This document shows positions 9,512-21,313 of a DNA stretch of 64,000 nt, piece by piece; position 1 is the first letter of the stretch; each line of letters begins with the position of its first letter. Position numbers and translations under genes: made by a program. Under the pieces are notes generated by a model, which did not search any database, was not told the origin of the DNA, and saw only the letters and a program-made list of their open reading frames with translations. The stretch covers positions 1,302,001 through 1,366,000 of the forward strand of contig NZ_ACQA01000001.1 of NCBI RefSeq assembly GCF_000182645.1. The letters are read 5' to 3'. This stretch comes from Brucella intermedia LMG 3301. Lineage in GTDB: Bacteria; Pseudomonadota; Alphaproteobacteria; Rhizobiales; Rhizobiaceae.

Positions 9512-9775
9512 TCATCGCCGCGTTGCCAGTCCGAGAGCGCGGAAGACCAACGCCCATATGAGGCCAAATACCAAACCAGCAGTCCCCAGCGCTAAGGTGA
9601 GCATCCACACGCCATACCAGCCGGCCAAGGCCATTCCGTTGATCGATATGGTGTTCCCGCCAAGAACACTCAAGGTGCCGGTTGCAAACCCCAGCACCAG
9701 TCCTCCAACGGTGCACCATTTGATAGTGGGCCAGGCGGCACGCCGCCAAGGCCCTCCGTTTTCGATCAGCGGAAT
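9512..9775 (-). CDS. Small two-span membrane protein, non-ATG start
   Basis: The frame between lpdA and lipA encodes a hydrophobic protein with two likely membrane spans (VGGLVLGFATGTLSVLGG and GVWMLTLALGTAGLVFGL). The only standard-type start, GTG at 9697, would cut the first span and leave 61 residues. The frame stays open back to the lpdA stop and encodes a sensible amphipathic leader (PLIENGGPWRRAAWPTIKWC). A GGAG lies before an ATT codon at 9775, so an ATT start giving about 87 residues is plausible, but it is inference. No family is recognised. Confidence 0.5.
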   Translation of the reverse strand: MPLIENGGPWRRAAWPTIKWCTVGGLVLGFATGTLSVLGGNTISINGMALAGWYGVWMLTLALGTAGLVFGLIWALVFRALGLATRR

Positions 9776-9790
9776 GAGCGTCTCTCCATC

Positions 9791-11254
9791 TTATGCATTC
9801 AGCACGCGACCATAAGCGTCCAGAACGCTTTCCTTCATCATTTCCGAAAGCGTCGGATGCGGGAAGACCGAATGCATCAGTTCTTCCTCAGTTGTTTCAA
9901 GGTTCATGGCGATCACGAACCCCTGGATGAGTTCGGTCACTTCCGCTCCGACCATATGGGCGCCGAGCAGCTGTCCCGTCTTCTTGTCAAAGACGGTCTT
10001 GACCAGTCCCTGGTCTTCACCAAGCGCAATCGCCTTGCCGTTTGCGGCAAAGGAATAGCGGCCGACGCGAATATCGTAACCCTTTTCCTTGGCCTTTGCT
10101 TCGGTCAGACCAACCGACGCAACCTGCGGATTACAATAGGTGCAGCCCGGAATCATGTTCTTTTCGAGCGGATGCACATTCGGAAGACCGGCAATCTTCT
10201 CGATACAGATAACTCCTTCATGCTCAGCTTTGTGTGCAAGCATAGGCGGGCCGGCAACGTCGCCGATAGCATAGATGCCCGCAACATTGGTCTTGCCATA
10301 ACCGTCGATGACAACGCATCCACGGTCGGTTTTTACGCCGAGAGCTTCGAGGCCGAGGTTTTCAATATTCCCTTGAACACCAACAGCCGAAATCATGCGG
10401 TCAACGGTTAGCGACTGCGTCTTGCCGTCCTTGGTCTCGATGTGAGCGGTCACATTATTTGCGCCCTTCTCCACCTTTGTAACCTTGGCATCGGTAATGA
10501 TCTTCAGGCCGCGCTTTTCAAGCTGCTTGCGAGCGAGTGCGGAAATTTCCGCATCCTCAACAGGCATGATCTGCGGCATCAACTCCACGACCGTCACGTC
10601 GACGCCCATGTCGTTGTAGAAAGAGGCAAACTCGATGCCGATTGCACCCGAGCCCATCACAAGCATGGATTTCGGCAGTTCCTGCGGAACCATTGCCTCG
10701 AAATAGGTCCAGATCAGCTTGCCGTCCGGCTCGATGCCCGGCAGAGAACGCGGACGCGCGCCGGTGGCGACGATGACATGCTTCGCCTTGTAGCTGCCCT
10801 CGCCCAGAACGCCCTTGGGAACGGGGTTCTGCGGCTGCATCGGCTGCTTTGACGACTTCCCGACCGAAATCTCGACCGGATTGCTGCCCGAAGCAGCGTT
10901 TACCAGCTTTGCCTCACCCCAGATCACATCAATCTTGTTCTTCTTCATCAAGAACCCGACGCCGCCGTTAAGCCGGGCCGAAACACCGCGCGAGCGCTGT
11001 ACGACAGCCTTCACATCAGGTGTGATCGTACCATCCAACTTGAGGCCGTAATCCTTGGCATGTTCGCCAAAATGCAGGATTTCCGCCGAGCGCAACAGTG
11101 CCTTGGTAGGAATACAGCCCCAGTTGAGGCAAATGCCGCCCAGATGTTCGCGCTCGACGATAGCCGTCTTGAGGCCAAGCTGCGCAGCGCGGATTGCGGT
11201 TACATAACCACCCGGGCCCGAGCCGATAACAATAACGTCGTAAATGTCGGCCAT
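9791..11254 (-). CDS. lpdA: Dihydrolipoyl dehydrogenase (E3)
   Basis: A 487-residue FAD disulfide oxidoreductase that reoxidises dihydrolipoyl groups with NAD. It shows the FAD loop GSGPGGY (11-17), the redox pair GGICLNWGCIPTK with Cys42 and Cys47, the NAD loop GSGAIGIEFASF, and the C-terminal catalytic histidine in HPHPTLSEM. The start MADIYDVIVIG is used; the open 23 codons upstream are not conserved in character. It is the E3 of the PDH complex encoded just upstream, separated from pdhC by a GNAT gene. Confidence 0.97.
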   Translation of the reverse strand: MADIYDVIVIGSGPGGYVTAIRAAQLGLKTAIVEREHLGGICLNWGCIPTKALLRSAEILHFGEHAKDYGLKLDGTITPDVKAVVQRSRGVSARLNGGVGFLMKKNKIDVIWGEAKLVNAASGSNPVEISVGKSSKQPMQPQNPVPKGVLGEGSYKAKHVIVATGARPRSLPGIEPDGKLIWTYFEAMVPQELPKSMLVMGSGAIGIEFASFYNDMGVDVTVVELMPQIMPVEDAEISALARKQLEKRGLKIITDAKVTKVEKGANNVTAHIETKDGKTQSLTVDRMISAVGVQGNIENLGLEALGVKTDRGCVVIDGYGKTNVAGIYAIGDVAGPPMLAHKAEHEGVICIEKIAGLPNVHPLEKNMIPGCTYCNPQVASVGLTEAKAKEKGYDIRVGRYSFAANGKAIALGEDQGLVKTVFDKKTGQLLGAHMVGAEVTELIQGFVIAMNLETTEEELMHSVFPHPTLSEMMKESVLDAYGRVLNA

Positions 11255-11270
11255 ATTGTCCTGCCTTTGC

Positions 11271-11858
11271 TCAGTGCACTTCTCGGGTGAGCAGCACCCA
11301 GTCGTGTCTTTTGTCCTGCCCAATGCGTTCTATCGCTTCGAGCCGCTCAATTTCCTTGAAACCATGGGCGCCGTAAAGGGAGAGCGCCACATCGTTGTGG
11401 CTTTCGGTTATCAGACTGATTCCCGGATTACCGTTCCGGCGTGCCAGTTCGATTTCATTGGCGACAAGGGCGCGGCCAATTCCTTTGCCGCGAAACTCCC
11501 GATAAACGCCAACGCTGTCTATGAAACGGTTGCCTATCACCGTGCGCTGCAGGTCGATCAGCTGATCGAGAACCGGATGCTGCGGCGGGGTGTCGTTCAA
11601 ACTGTTATCGAGTGTGAAGCCGATCGAAAGTCCGGCAATGTCGCCTGCCCATTCGGCAATCGTAGTGCTCTGCCAGCCTTCGGTCCCGTCAGCGCGCATA
11701 TACTGCCGCCCCCGTTCCATGGCCGTTTCAGTCCGTCCATCGAGAACGGCCCCGTACCAGAGCCATGACGCAAAACCGTGCGAAGAGATATCGACAAGAA
11801 TGGCGATCTCTGCGGCTTCACGGCGTTGAGCCGGGCGTAGGTTCAGTTGTCCAGCCAT
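11271..11858 (-). CDS. GNAT family N-acetyltransferase
   Basis: A 195-residue acetyltransferase. The CoA loop is visible as SVGVYREFRGKGIGRALVANEI (motif A, R/Q-x-x-G-x-G/A at FRGKGIGRAL), followed by LARRNGNPGISLITESHNDVALSLYGAHGFKE, the standard motif B with the alpha-4 tyrosine. The substrate is unknown. It is inserted between pdhC and lpdA in the same direction with small gaps, so it is probably co-transcribed with the PDH operon; this suggests, but does not show, a link to acetyl-CoA supply. Confidence 0.88.
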   Translation of the reverse strand: MAGQLNLRPAQRREAAEIAILVDISSHGFASWLWYGAVLDGRTETAMERGRQYMRADGTEGWQSTTIAEWAGDIAGLSIGFTLDNSLNDTPPQHPVLDQLIDLQRTVIGNRFIDSVGVYREFRGKGIGRALVANEIELARRNGNPGISLITESHNDVALSLYGAHGFKEIERLEAIERIGQDKRHDWVLLTREVH

Positions 11859-11913
11859 TAAAAAACCTCAGGCGTCGAGTTCATTGGAACGCGACGCCCT
11901 TGAAGTTGATCGA

Positions 11914-13248
11914 TCAGACCAGCATACCCATCGGGTTTTCGATGTGGCGCTTGAAGGCCTGTGCAAGTTCCGCAGCCAGCGCCCCGTCGACAGCACGGTG
12001 GTCGGTTGAAAGGGTTACGGACATAACCGTCGCAACCTTGATTTCACCGTTCTTGACCACTGCACGCTGTTCACCGGCACCGATTGCGAAAATGGTCGCA
12101 TGCGGCGGATTGATGATAGCGGCAAAGTCCTTCACACCGAACATGCCGAGGTTGGAAACGGAGGTCGAACCGCCCTGATATTCCTCAGGCTTAAGCTTGC
12201 GGTCACGCGCGCGCTTGGCAAGATCCTTCATCTCATTCGAGATGGCGGAAAGAGTCTTCGATTCCGACTGACGCACGATTGGCGTAATCAGACCACCCGG
12301 GATCGACACGGCAACACCGACATCCGCACGCTTATGCTTCACCATGCCGCCTTCAGTCCAGGAGACATTGGCTTCAGGAATGTCACGCAGCGCAAGAGCA
12401 ACAGCCTTGATCACCAAATCGTTGACGGAAAGCTTGTAGGCGGGAACCTCGCCCTTCTCGGTCTTGATCATCGGTGCAGCGGCATTGATCTGCGAACGCA
12501 GAGCCAGAAGCGCATCCAGTTCACAATCGATCGTCAGATAGAAATGCGGAACAGTCTGCTTCGATTCCACCAGACGACGTGCAATCGTCTTGCGCATGCC
12601 GTCGTGCGGAACAATTTCGTAGGTGCCTTCCTCAAAAAGCTTGAGAACGGCATCGTCAGACATCGGCTTCGGAGCGGCAGGGGAGACAGCTTCGGCCTTC
12701 GGCGCAGCGGCCTTTACGCCACCCGACGCGAGGGCAGCTTCCACATCCCGCTGGACGACACGTCCATGCGGACCGGTGCCCTTCACAGCAGTAATATCGA
12801 CACCGGATTCCTTGGCAATGCGGCGCGCGAGCGGTGACGCAAACACCCGGTCACCCTTGTTCGCAGCAGCGGGCTGCTCTGCCCTGGCTGGTGCAGTGGC
12901 TGCCACAGGAGCGGCAGTTGGCTTTGGCTCTTCCTTCGGAGTTTCGGCCTTTGCTTCAGCCTTAGGGGCAGAAGCTGCACCTTTGGCCGCAGCAGCCACG
13001 TCCTCGCCTTCCTCGGCGAGGATGGCGATCAACGCATTGACCTTGACGCCTTCGGAACCCGCGGGAACGACGATCTTGGCAATCGTGCCTTCATCCACGG
13101 CTTCCACTTCCATCGTGGCCTTGTCGGTCTCGATTTCAGCGATGACATCGCCAGGAGCGATCTTGTCGCCTTCCTTGACCAGCCATTTCGACAAATTGCC
13201 TTCTTCCATCGTCGGAGAAAGCGCTGGCATGGTGATATTGATCGGCAT
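11914..13248 (-). CDS. pdhC: Pyruvate dehydrogenase E2, dihydrolipoamide acetyltransferase
   Basis: A 444-residue E2. The N-terminal lipoyl domain carries the lipoyl-lysine in ETDKATME (Lys43). A long Ala/Pro/Lys-rich linker follows (about 80-135), then the peripheral subunit-binding domain ([19 protein letters not shown]), then the catalytic domain ending with [14 protein letters not shown], whose HxxxDG motif is the acetyltransferase site. It transfers acetyl groups from lipoate to CoA. One lipoyl domain rather than several is usual in alphaproteobacteria. It is third in the pdhA-pdhB-pdhC order. Confidence 0.97.
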   Translation of the reverse strand: MPINITMPALSPTMEEGNLSKWLVKEGDKIAPGDVIAEIETDKATMEVEAVDEGTIAKIVVPAGSEGVKVNALIAILAEEGEDVAAAAKGAASAPKAEAKAETPKEEPKPTAAPVAATAPARAEQPAAANKGDRVFASPLARRIAKESGVDITAVKGTGPHGRVVQRDVEAALASGGVKAAAPKAEAVSPAAPKPMSDDAVLKLFEEGTYEIVPHDGMRKTIARRLVESKQTVPHFYLTIDCELDALLALRSQINAAAPMIKTEKGEVPAYKLSVNDLVIKAVALALRDIPEANVSWTEGGMVKHKRADVGVAVSIPGGLITPIVRQSESKTLSAISNEMKDLAKRARDRKLKPEEYQGGSTSVSNLGMFGVKDFAAIINPPHATIFAIGAGEQRAVVKNGEIKVATVMSVTLSTDHRAVDGALAAELAQAFKRHIENPMGMLV

Positions 13249-13265
13249 GTCCAGACCCTTTCTGT

Positions 13266-14663
13266 TTAAGCGGTATAGGTAACGGATTTCACCGCTTCGA
13301 CCACTTCGGCGACAGTCGGCAGCGCCAGCTTTTCCAGATTTGCCGCGTAAGGCATCGGAACATCCTTACCGGCAATGGTCAGGATCGGCGCATCGAGATA
13401 ATCGAAAGCCTGCTGCATGACGCGGGTAGCAATTTCCGTACCCACCGACGACTGCGGGAAACCTTCTTCCACTGTCACCAGTCGGCCAGTCTTCTTGACC
13501 GATTCGATGACTGTCGGAATGTCCATCGGACGGATCGTGCGCAGATCGATGATCTCGACATCGATGCCCTGCTCGGCCAGCTCTTCTGCTGCCTTGACAG
13601 CATAAGTCATGCCGATACCGAACGAAACGATGGTCGCGTCCTTGCCCTGCTTGTGAATCCGGGCCTTGCCGATCGGCAGAACGAAATCATCAAGCTTCGG
13701 CACATCGAAATGGTGACCGTAAAGGATTTCATTTTCGAGGAAGATCACTGGATTCGGATCGCGGATAGCTGCCTTCAGCAAGCCCTTGGCGTCAGCAGCC
13801 GTGTACGGCATGACGACCTTCAGACCGGGAATATGGCTGTACCAGGCAGCGTAGCACTGCGAGTGTTGGGCAGCAACGCGAGCAGCCGCACCGGATGGAC
13901 CGCGGAAGACCATCGGAGCGCCCATCTGCCCGCCAGACATATAAAGCGTCTTGGCAGCGGAGTTCACGATCTGGTCAATTGCCTGCATGGCAAAATTGAA
14001 AGTCATGAATTCAACGATCGGGCGCAGTCCTGCGAAAGCCGCACCAACACCAACGCCGGCAAAACCATGCTCGGTAATCGGGGTATCGACGACACGCTTG
14101 GGACCGAACTCATCGAGAAGGCCCTGCGTTACCTTGTAAGCGCCCTGATATTCTGCAACTTCTTCACCCATCACGAAAACGTTCGGGTCACGGCGCATTT
14201 CTTCAGCCATCGCATCGCGAAGCGCTTCACGAACCGTGGTGGAGACCATTTCGGTTCCAGCCGGAATGTCTGGATCGGACGCCACTTCGAGCGCGGGAGC
14301 CTTCGGCGCAGCCGGAACAGCGTCGGCCTTCTTTTCTTCGGCCTTGGGTTCTTCCTTGGCTTCGGCCTTCGGCGCTTCAGCCTTGGCGGCAGGAGCAGCA
14401 CCGATATCGGAAGCGCTTTCCCCGTCACCGAGAAGCACGGCAATCGGCGTATTGACCTTCACGCCTTCCGTGCCTTCATCGACAAGGATCTTGCCGATCG
14501 TGCCTTCATCGACAGCTTCGACTTCCATCGTCGCCTTGTCGGTTTCAATTTCAGCGATCACATCGCCGGACGTAACCTTGTCGCCTTCTTTCTTCAGCCA
14601 CTTGGAGAGCTTGCCCTCTTCCATGGTTGGGGAAAGTGCGGGCATGAGAATTTCTACGGGCAT
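13266..14663 (-). CDS. pdhB: Pyruvate dehydrogenase E1 beta with N-terminal lipoyl domain
   Basis: A 465-residue E1-beta that is longer than plain E1-beta (about 330) because a lipoyl domain is fused at the front: residues 1-78 include ETDKATME with Lys43. A Glu/Lys/Ala-rich linker leads to the transketolase-like part, which starts near [14 protein letters not shown] and includes [17 protein letters not shown] and the C-terminal transketolase domain. Its first 45 residues nearly match those of PdhC, showing domain duplication. The fusion is a known alphaproteobacterial form. Confidence 0.97.
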   Translation of the reverse strand: MPVEILMPALSPTMEEGKLSKWLKKEGDKVTSGDVIAEIETDKATMEVEAVDEGTIGKILVDEGTEGVKVNTPIAVLLGDGESASDIGAAPAAKAEAPKAEAKEEPKAEEKKADAVPAAPKAPALEVASDPDIPAGTEMVSTTVREALRDAMAEEMRRDPNVFVMGEEVAEYQGAYKVTQGLLDEFGPKRVVDTPITEHGFAGVGVGAAFAGLRPIVEFMTFNFAMQAIDQIVNSAAKTLYMSGGQMGAPMVFRGPSGAAARVAAQHSQCYAAWYSHIPGLKVVMPYTAADAKGLLKAAIRDPNPVIFLENEILYGHHFDVPKLDDFVLPIGKARIHKQGKDATIVSFGIGMTYAVKAAEELAEQGIDVEIIDLRTIRPMDIPTVIESVKKTGRLVTVEEGFPQSSVGTEIATRVMQQAFDYLDAPILTIAGKDVPMPYAANLEKLALPTVAEVVEAVKSVTYTA

Positions 14664-14681
14664 GGCAACACCTTCCTGGAA

Positions 14682-15722
14682 TTAGAGCAGAATATCCGTG
14701 TAGAGCTCGGATGCATCCGGCTCCGGATCGTTTTGAGCGAAATCGGCAGAATCGGCGACAATGTCGCGAACTTCCTTGTCGATTTCCTTCAGCTCTTCCT
14801 CGGTTGCCCAACCCTTCTCGATCACACGCTGCTTGACCTGCTCGATCGGATCGTGTTCGGAGCGCATCTTCTGCACTTCCTCCTTCGAGCGATACTTGGC
14901 AGGGTCCGACATCGAGTGACCGCGATAGCGATAGGTCTGCATGTCGAGAATGATCGGCCCCTTGCCGGAACGCGTCCATTCTACAGCCAGGTCGGCAGCA
15001 GCCTTGACTGCACGAACATCCATACCGTCGACCTGGATGCCCGGAATATTGAAAGAGAGACCGCGCTTCGAGAAATCGGTTTCAGCGGACGAGCGCGAAA
15101 CCGATGTACCCATGGCGTAGCGGTTGTTCTCGATGATGTAGACCACCGGCAGCTTCCACAGCGATGCCATGTTGAAGCTTTCGTAGACCTGCCCCTGATT
15201 GGAAGCGCCGTCACCGAAATAGGTCAGCGTGACATTGTCGTTGTCGCGGTAACGATTCGCGAAAGCCAGACCCGTGCCGAGCGAAACCTGCGCGCCGACG
15301 ATACCGTGACCACCGTAGAAATGCTTCTCTTTGGAGAACATGTGCATGGAGCCGCCCTTGCCCTTGGAAAGGCCACTGCGGCGTCCGGTCAGTTCGGCCA
15401 TGACGCCACGTGCGCTCATGCCCGCTGCAAGCATATGGCCATGATCGCGATAGGCGGTGATAACCTGATCACCTTCCTTCAGCGCCATCTGCATTCCAAC
15501 CACCACGGCCTCCTGGCCGATGTAGAGATGGCAGAAACCGCCAATGAAGCCCATGCCGTAAAGCTGGCCGGCCTTTTCTTCGAAACGCCGGATCAACAGC
15601 ATTTCGCGATAAGCGTCCAGCTCCTGCTTCTTGTCGAAGTTCGCAGGTGCAGGTGCCTTGGGTGCAGTTACAGAAGACGCCTGCGCTTTGTTAGCAGGCG
15701 CCTTTTTAGCCCTCGGTGCCAT
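14682..15722 (-). CDS. pdhA: Pyruvate dehydrogenase E1 alpha
   Basis: A 346-residue thiamine-diphosphate subunit. The ThDP motif runs from GDGASNQG (about 170-177) to ENN (198-200), and the regulatory-loop region RYRGHSMSDPAKYR is present. The first 30 residues are Ala/Lys/Pro-rich and resemble a subunit-binding tail. ATG 15722 is chosen because AGGGAG precedes it; the open 20 codons upstream read through promoter-like sequence. It is first gene of the pdhA-pdhB-pdhC-GNAT-lpdA-lipA run. With PdhB it decarboxylates pyruvate. Confidence 0.97.
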   Translation of the reverse strand: MAPRAKKAPANKAQASSVTAPKAPAPANFDKKQELDAYREMLLIRRFEEKAGQLYGMGFIGGFCHLYIGQEAVVVGMQMALKEGDQVITAYRDHGHMLAAGMSARGVMAELTGRRSGLSKGKGGSMHMFSKEKHFYGGHGIVGAQVSLGTGLAFANRYRDNDNVTLTYFGDGASNQGQVYESFNMASLWKLPVVYIIENNRYAMGTSVSRSSAETDFSKRGLSFNIPGIQVDGMDVRAVKAAADLAVEWTRSGKGPIILDMQTYRYRGHSMSDPAKYRSKEEVQKMRSEHDPIEQVKQRVIEKGWATEEELKEIDKEVRDIVADSADFAQNDPEPDASELYTDILL

Positions 15723-15865
15723 TTCTCGCTCCCTAAATTGTCGTTCTATTGTGACGTTATACGGGCGCACCACAAGATACAATATGCGCCCAGAGCATAG
15801 CTGCTATGTCGCCAAACCGTTAAAAACATATCACAAAAAGACAATTAACCGGATTTCAGTTAATT
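15723..15865 (-). promoter_or_regulatory. pdhA upstream region with AATTAAC/GTTAATT palindrome
   Basis: The gap between the ftsB stop and the pdhA start should hold the pdh operon promoter. A perfect 7-bp inverted repeat AATTAAC-N9-GTTAATT (15843-15865) overlaps the ftsB stop codon about 120 bases upstream of pdhA. It has no following T-tract on the minus strand, so it is more like an operator than a terminator. No regulator is identified. Confidence 0.4.
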
Positions 15866-16189
15866 CGATCGATCTTCCCGGGAAGTGATAATTGTCACTT
15901 CATCGGGATGGGAGAGATTAAGCGCCCTGCGGGCCTGCTCGTCAAGCATATCCTTTTCGATGGAACCGTCACGTAAAAGTGTGACTCGCTTTTCAAGCGC
16001 GCTGCGATCGGCAGTTACCTGTTCGAGCTGCTTGGCCAGAAGGCTTTTCTGCTCTTCCAGCTGGATACGGGAATAAAGACCAAATTCGCCATGATAGGCG
16101 TGAAAGCCAAAATAGCTCAGAAACGCAGCCGTCAGGATAGGCAATACAAAACGCCCACGGATCGATTTACGCTTCTGCTTGGTCCACAT
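15860..16189 (-). CDS. ftsB: Septum formation initiator (FtsB/DivIC family)
   Basis: A 109-residue bitopic membrane protein: basic N-terminus (WTKQKRKSIRGR), one span (about 15-30), then a coiled coil (LEEQKSLLAKQLEQVTADRSALEKRVTLL) and a short tail with LDEQARRALNLSHPDE. This is the FtsB architecture; FtsB links FtsL and FtsQ in the divisome and helps activate FtsWI. Alphaproteobacterial FtsB genes commonly lie near eno and pdhA as here. The family call is firm; the gene symbol rests on position and architecture. Confidence 0.85.
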   Translation of the reverse strand: MWTKQKRKSIRGRFVLPILTAAFLSYFGFHAYHGEFGLYSRIQLEEQKSLLAKQLEQVTADRSALEKRVTLLRDGSIEKDMLDEQARRALNLSHPDEVTIITSREDRSN

Positions 16190-16369
16190 TTCGGCTTCCT
16201 TCCCGGATATTCGGAGCCACGGCGAATCCTGCGAAAGGCAGCATTCCGAATTCCACCATCAAGCATTATTTTGCTTAACAGAGATTTACCAAGGACCCTC
16301 GCTACGGCCAGTGGGGCAGCGTTTTTGTTGTATGCTCAAAAAGCGGAAAGACGCGGAGCGGCCAGAATA

Positions 16370-16403
16370 GGAAAGCGGCTCGCCGTCAGAATAAGCCGCT
16401 TCC
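16370..16403 (-). terminator. Hairpin downstream of the DUF1428 gene
   Basis: GGAAAGCGGCT (16370-16380) pairs with AGCCGCTTCC (16394-16403) with one bulged base. On the minus strand the stem is followed by a pyrimidine-rich but not strict T-tract. It lies about 30 bases after the DUF1428 stop and probably ends that transcript. Confidence 0.5.
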
Positions 16404-16431
16404 TCGTTTGCATAGAAAGTCTTTAATCTGA

Positions 16432-16785
16432 TCAGACATCAACGATGGTGGAAAAGCCGCCAAATATCATGCGCTTGCCATCAAATGGCATCTGGTCGCC
16501 CATTGCTTTCATGCGCGGGTCACTCATCATCTTGCTGTTTGCAGCATCCCGCGTTGCCTTGTCGGGATATTCGAACCAGGAGAACACAACCTCCTCGTCG
16601 GCTTCAGCCTTAACAGCACGTCGAAAATCGGTGACCTTGCCATCCGGCACATCATCTCCCCATGCTTCGACCATGCGCGTCACGCCGAATTCCTTGAACA
16701 ACACAGCCGCTTCGGCGGCATGTTTGCGATAGAGTTCCTTGTTCGCCTTGGGGACCGCGACAACAAATCCTTCAATATAAGCCAT
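16432..16785 (-). CDS. DUF1428 family protein
   Basis: A 117-residue cytoplasmic protein of the DUF1428 (ferredoxin-like dimeric alpha-beta barrel) family. The start MAYIEGFVVAVPKANKELY, the central EAWGDDVPDGKVTDFRRAV, the FSWFEYPDKATRD stretch and the C-terminal MPFDGKRMIFGGF are characteristic. The first ATG of the frame is ten codons upstream, but the one at 16785 has a GGGAGAGAAG site just before it. Function is unknown; related folds occur in monooxygenases and stress proteins. It is probably a single-gene unit, ending at a hairpin. Confidence 0.88.
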   Translation of the reverse strand: MAYIEGFVVAVPKANKELYRKHAAEAAVLFKEFGVTRMVEAWGDDVPDGKVTDFRRAVKAEADEEVVFSWFEYPDKATRDAANSKMMSDPRMKAMGDQMPFDGKRMIFGGFSTIVDV

Positions 16786-16938
16786 CTTCTCTCTCCCGTT
16801 GCTAGCTCCGCCCACGGCTCGGTTACCAGAATTGCAAGCCGTTCCCTCATCAGCTTGAGCACCAATGCAATAACATTGATATCAATATAACTTCATTGGG
16901 TCAAATACCTGATATCCAGATCAAATAGAGCCAAAACG

Positions 16939-16963
16939 AAAAAAGGCGGACCGAAGCCCGCCC
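16939..16963 (-). terminator. Rho-independent terminator of eno
   Basis: On the minus strand GGCGG-GCTTCGGT-CCGCC is followed by six Ts. It begins some 25 bases after the eno stop. The plus strand has an A-run on that side, so it works in the eno direction. Confidence 0.85.
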
Positions 16964-16986
16964 TTTCTATGATTCGTTGCGAAAAA

Positions 16987-18312
<1,326 letters not shown>

Positions 18313-18415
18313 TTAACAAATCCGATGCGGCCACTTCTTAGCGCAAAATCCCGAAACTTTGCAGACATTTCAGAAAAGATTATCCACCGGGCCGGTTTCT
18401 AAGCCTTAGCGAAAC

Positions 18416-18443
18416 AAAAGGCGGAGGAAAAAGCCCCGCCTTT
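18416..18443 (-). terminator. Rho-independent terminator of kdsA
   Basis: A perfect 8-bp inverted repeat AAAGGCGG (18417-18424) and CCGCCTTT (18436-18443) lies about 20 bases after the kdsA stop; on the minus strand the stem ends in TTTTG. The arms are A/T-flanked on both sides, but only kdsA enters it. Confidence 0.8.
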
Positions 18444-18463
18444 CTAAATTCTCCGAGAACTGT

Positions 18464-19297
18464 TTAAAGCCCCTTCGCGATACGATCGAAAGCCATTAGC
18501 TTTTCGAGCAATGTGGGCATCTTATCCACCGGCACCATGTTGGGGCCATCGGACGGCGCGTTATCGGGGTCCTGATGCGTTTCGATGAACAGTCCCGCGA
18601 CGCCAACGGCAACGGCCGCGCGCGAAAGTGTTTCAACAAACTCGCGCTGTCCGCCCGACGAACCGCCCTGCCCGCCAGGCTGCTGGACCGAGTGAGTCGC
18701 ATCAAACACAACCGGCGAACCAAGGGCAGCCATGATCGGCAAGGAACGCATATCGGAAACAAGCGTATTATAGCCGAAAGAAACGCCGCGTTCTGTCGCC
18801 AGTACATTCGGATTGCCGCTTTCCGTGATCTTGGAAAGAACATTCTTCATGTCCCACGGCGCCAGAAACTGGCCCTTCTTTACGTTCACGACGCGTCCAG
18901 TCTTTGCCGCAGCGATCAGCAGATCGGTCTGGCGGCAGAGGAATGCTGGGATTTGCAGGACATCAACCACGGGAGCAACTTCAGCACATTGCCCTTCCGT
19001 ATGGATATCGGTCAGTACTGGAAAACCGAATTCTTTCTTGAGGTCGGCAAAGACTTCGAGCGCCTTTTCGAGACCAATACCGCGCTCTGCCTTCAAGGAG
19101 GTGCGATTAGCCTTGTCGAAGCTCGACTTGTAGACGAGACCGATGCCGAGTTTGTCGGTCATTTCCTTGAGACGTCCTGCCATCTCGAAAGCGTGTTCAC
19201 GCGTTTCCATCTGGCATGGACCTGCGATCAGGGCAAATGGCGCACTGTTTGAAAAAGTAACGTTTCCGATTTTTACGGATGAATTGGCAGTGGCCAT
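18464..19297 (-). CDS. kdsA: 3-deoxy-8-phosphooctulonate synthase (Kdo-8-P synthase)
   Basis: A 277-residue aldolase-type enzyme condensing arabinose 5-phosphate with phosphoenolpyruvate for the Kdo of lipopolysaccharide. Signatures include [47 protein letters not shown] and the late [18 protein letters not shown], with the [14 protein letters not shown] loop. The early [10 protein letters not shown] contains the cysteine typical of metal-dependent KdsA, but metal use is not decided by this alone. Between pyrG and eno, the order seen in related genomes. Confidence 0.97.
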   Translation of the reverse strand: MATANSSVKIGNVTFSNSAPFALIAGPCQMETREHAFEMAGRLKEMTDKLGIGLVYKSSFDKANRTSLKAERGIGLEKALEVFADLKKEFGFPVLTDIHTEGQCAEVAPVVDVLQIPAFLCRQTDLLIAAAKTGRVVNVKKGQFLAPWDMKNVLSKITESGNPNVLATERGVSFGYNTLVSDMRSLPIMAALGSPVVFDATHSVQQPGGQGGSSGGQREFVETLSRAAVAVGVAGLFIETHQDPDNAPSDGPNMVPVDKMPTLLEKLMAFDRIAKGL

Positions 19298-19386
19298 AAC
19301 GTGAACCTCAATATTGGATGCTTTCCGGCATCTTATCTGGCGTAAAGGCAGGTTGAAAACAAGACCGCATCCTGAATGCCGAAACG

Positions 19387-19410
19387 AAAACGCGCCCCGA
19401 AAGGCGCGTT
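19387..19410 (-). terminator. Rho-independent terminator of pyrG
   Basis: AACGCGCC (19389-19396) and GGCGCGTT (19403-19410) form an 8-bp stem with a six-base loop, followed on the minus strand by TTTTCG. It lies a few bases after the pyrG stop at 19417. Confidence 0.78.
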
Positions 19411-19416
19411 AGAGTT

Positions 19417-21057
<1,641 letters not shown>

Positions 21058-21084
21058 TTAGACTTTCTTGATTGATTCCGCCAC

Positions 21085-21118
21085 AAAAAAATGCACCCCG
21101 GTGGTGTTTTTTCACCGG
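21085..21118 (-). promoter_or_regulatory. Hairpin and U-tract in the pyrG leader (possible attenuator)
   Basis: In the untranslated region before pyrG the minus strand has CCGGTG-N9-CACCGG (21098-21118), then GGTGCA and seven Ts (21085-21091), ending about 40 bases before the ATG. The stem is not adjacent to the T-run. A shorter overlapping stem (CACC with GGTG) would be adjacent but weak, so two exclusive folds are possible. The folds are read directly; regulation is inference. Confidence 0.4.
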
Positions 21119-21260
21119 AGCCAGGCGGTAATCGTCGTTGCACAAAGAAAAACCGGAGCCAGAAACCCCGGAGCGAATACGCTTGTACTCTCTAGCGCCC
21201 ATCTTCACATAAAGCCATGTCGAAGCTCGAAATCCACAGCTTCCGAAATGATGAATGCGC

Positions 21261-21290
21261 AAAAGAAAAGGCCGAGCCCGAAGCCCGGCC
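21261..21290 (-). terminator. Rho-independent terminator of the L,D-transpeptidase gene
   Basis: On the minus strand GGCCGGGC and GGCTCGGCC form an 8-bp stem (one G-U) closed by a TTCGG-type loop, followed by TTTTCTTTT. It lies some 24 bases after the stop at 21314, separating this gene from pyrG. Confidence 0.85.
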
Positions 21291-21313
21291 ACTTTCACAT
21301 AGTCAATTGCAGA

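Noticed and set aside
13653..15800. A 715-codon open frame on the plus strand opposite pdhA and pdhB
   Set aside because: It is antisense to two intact conserved genes, has no ribosome site or domain, and arises from codon bias in a GC-rich genome.
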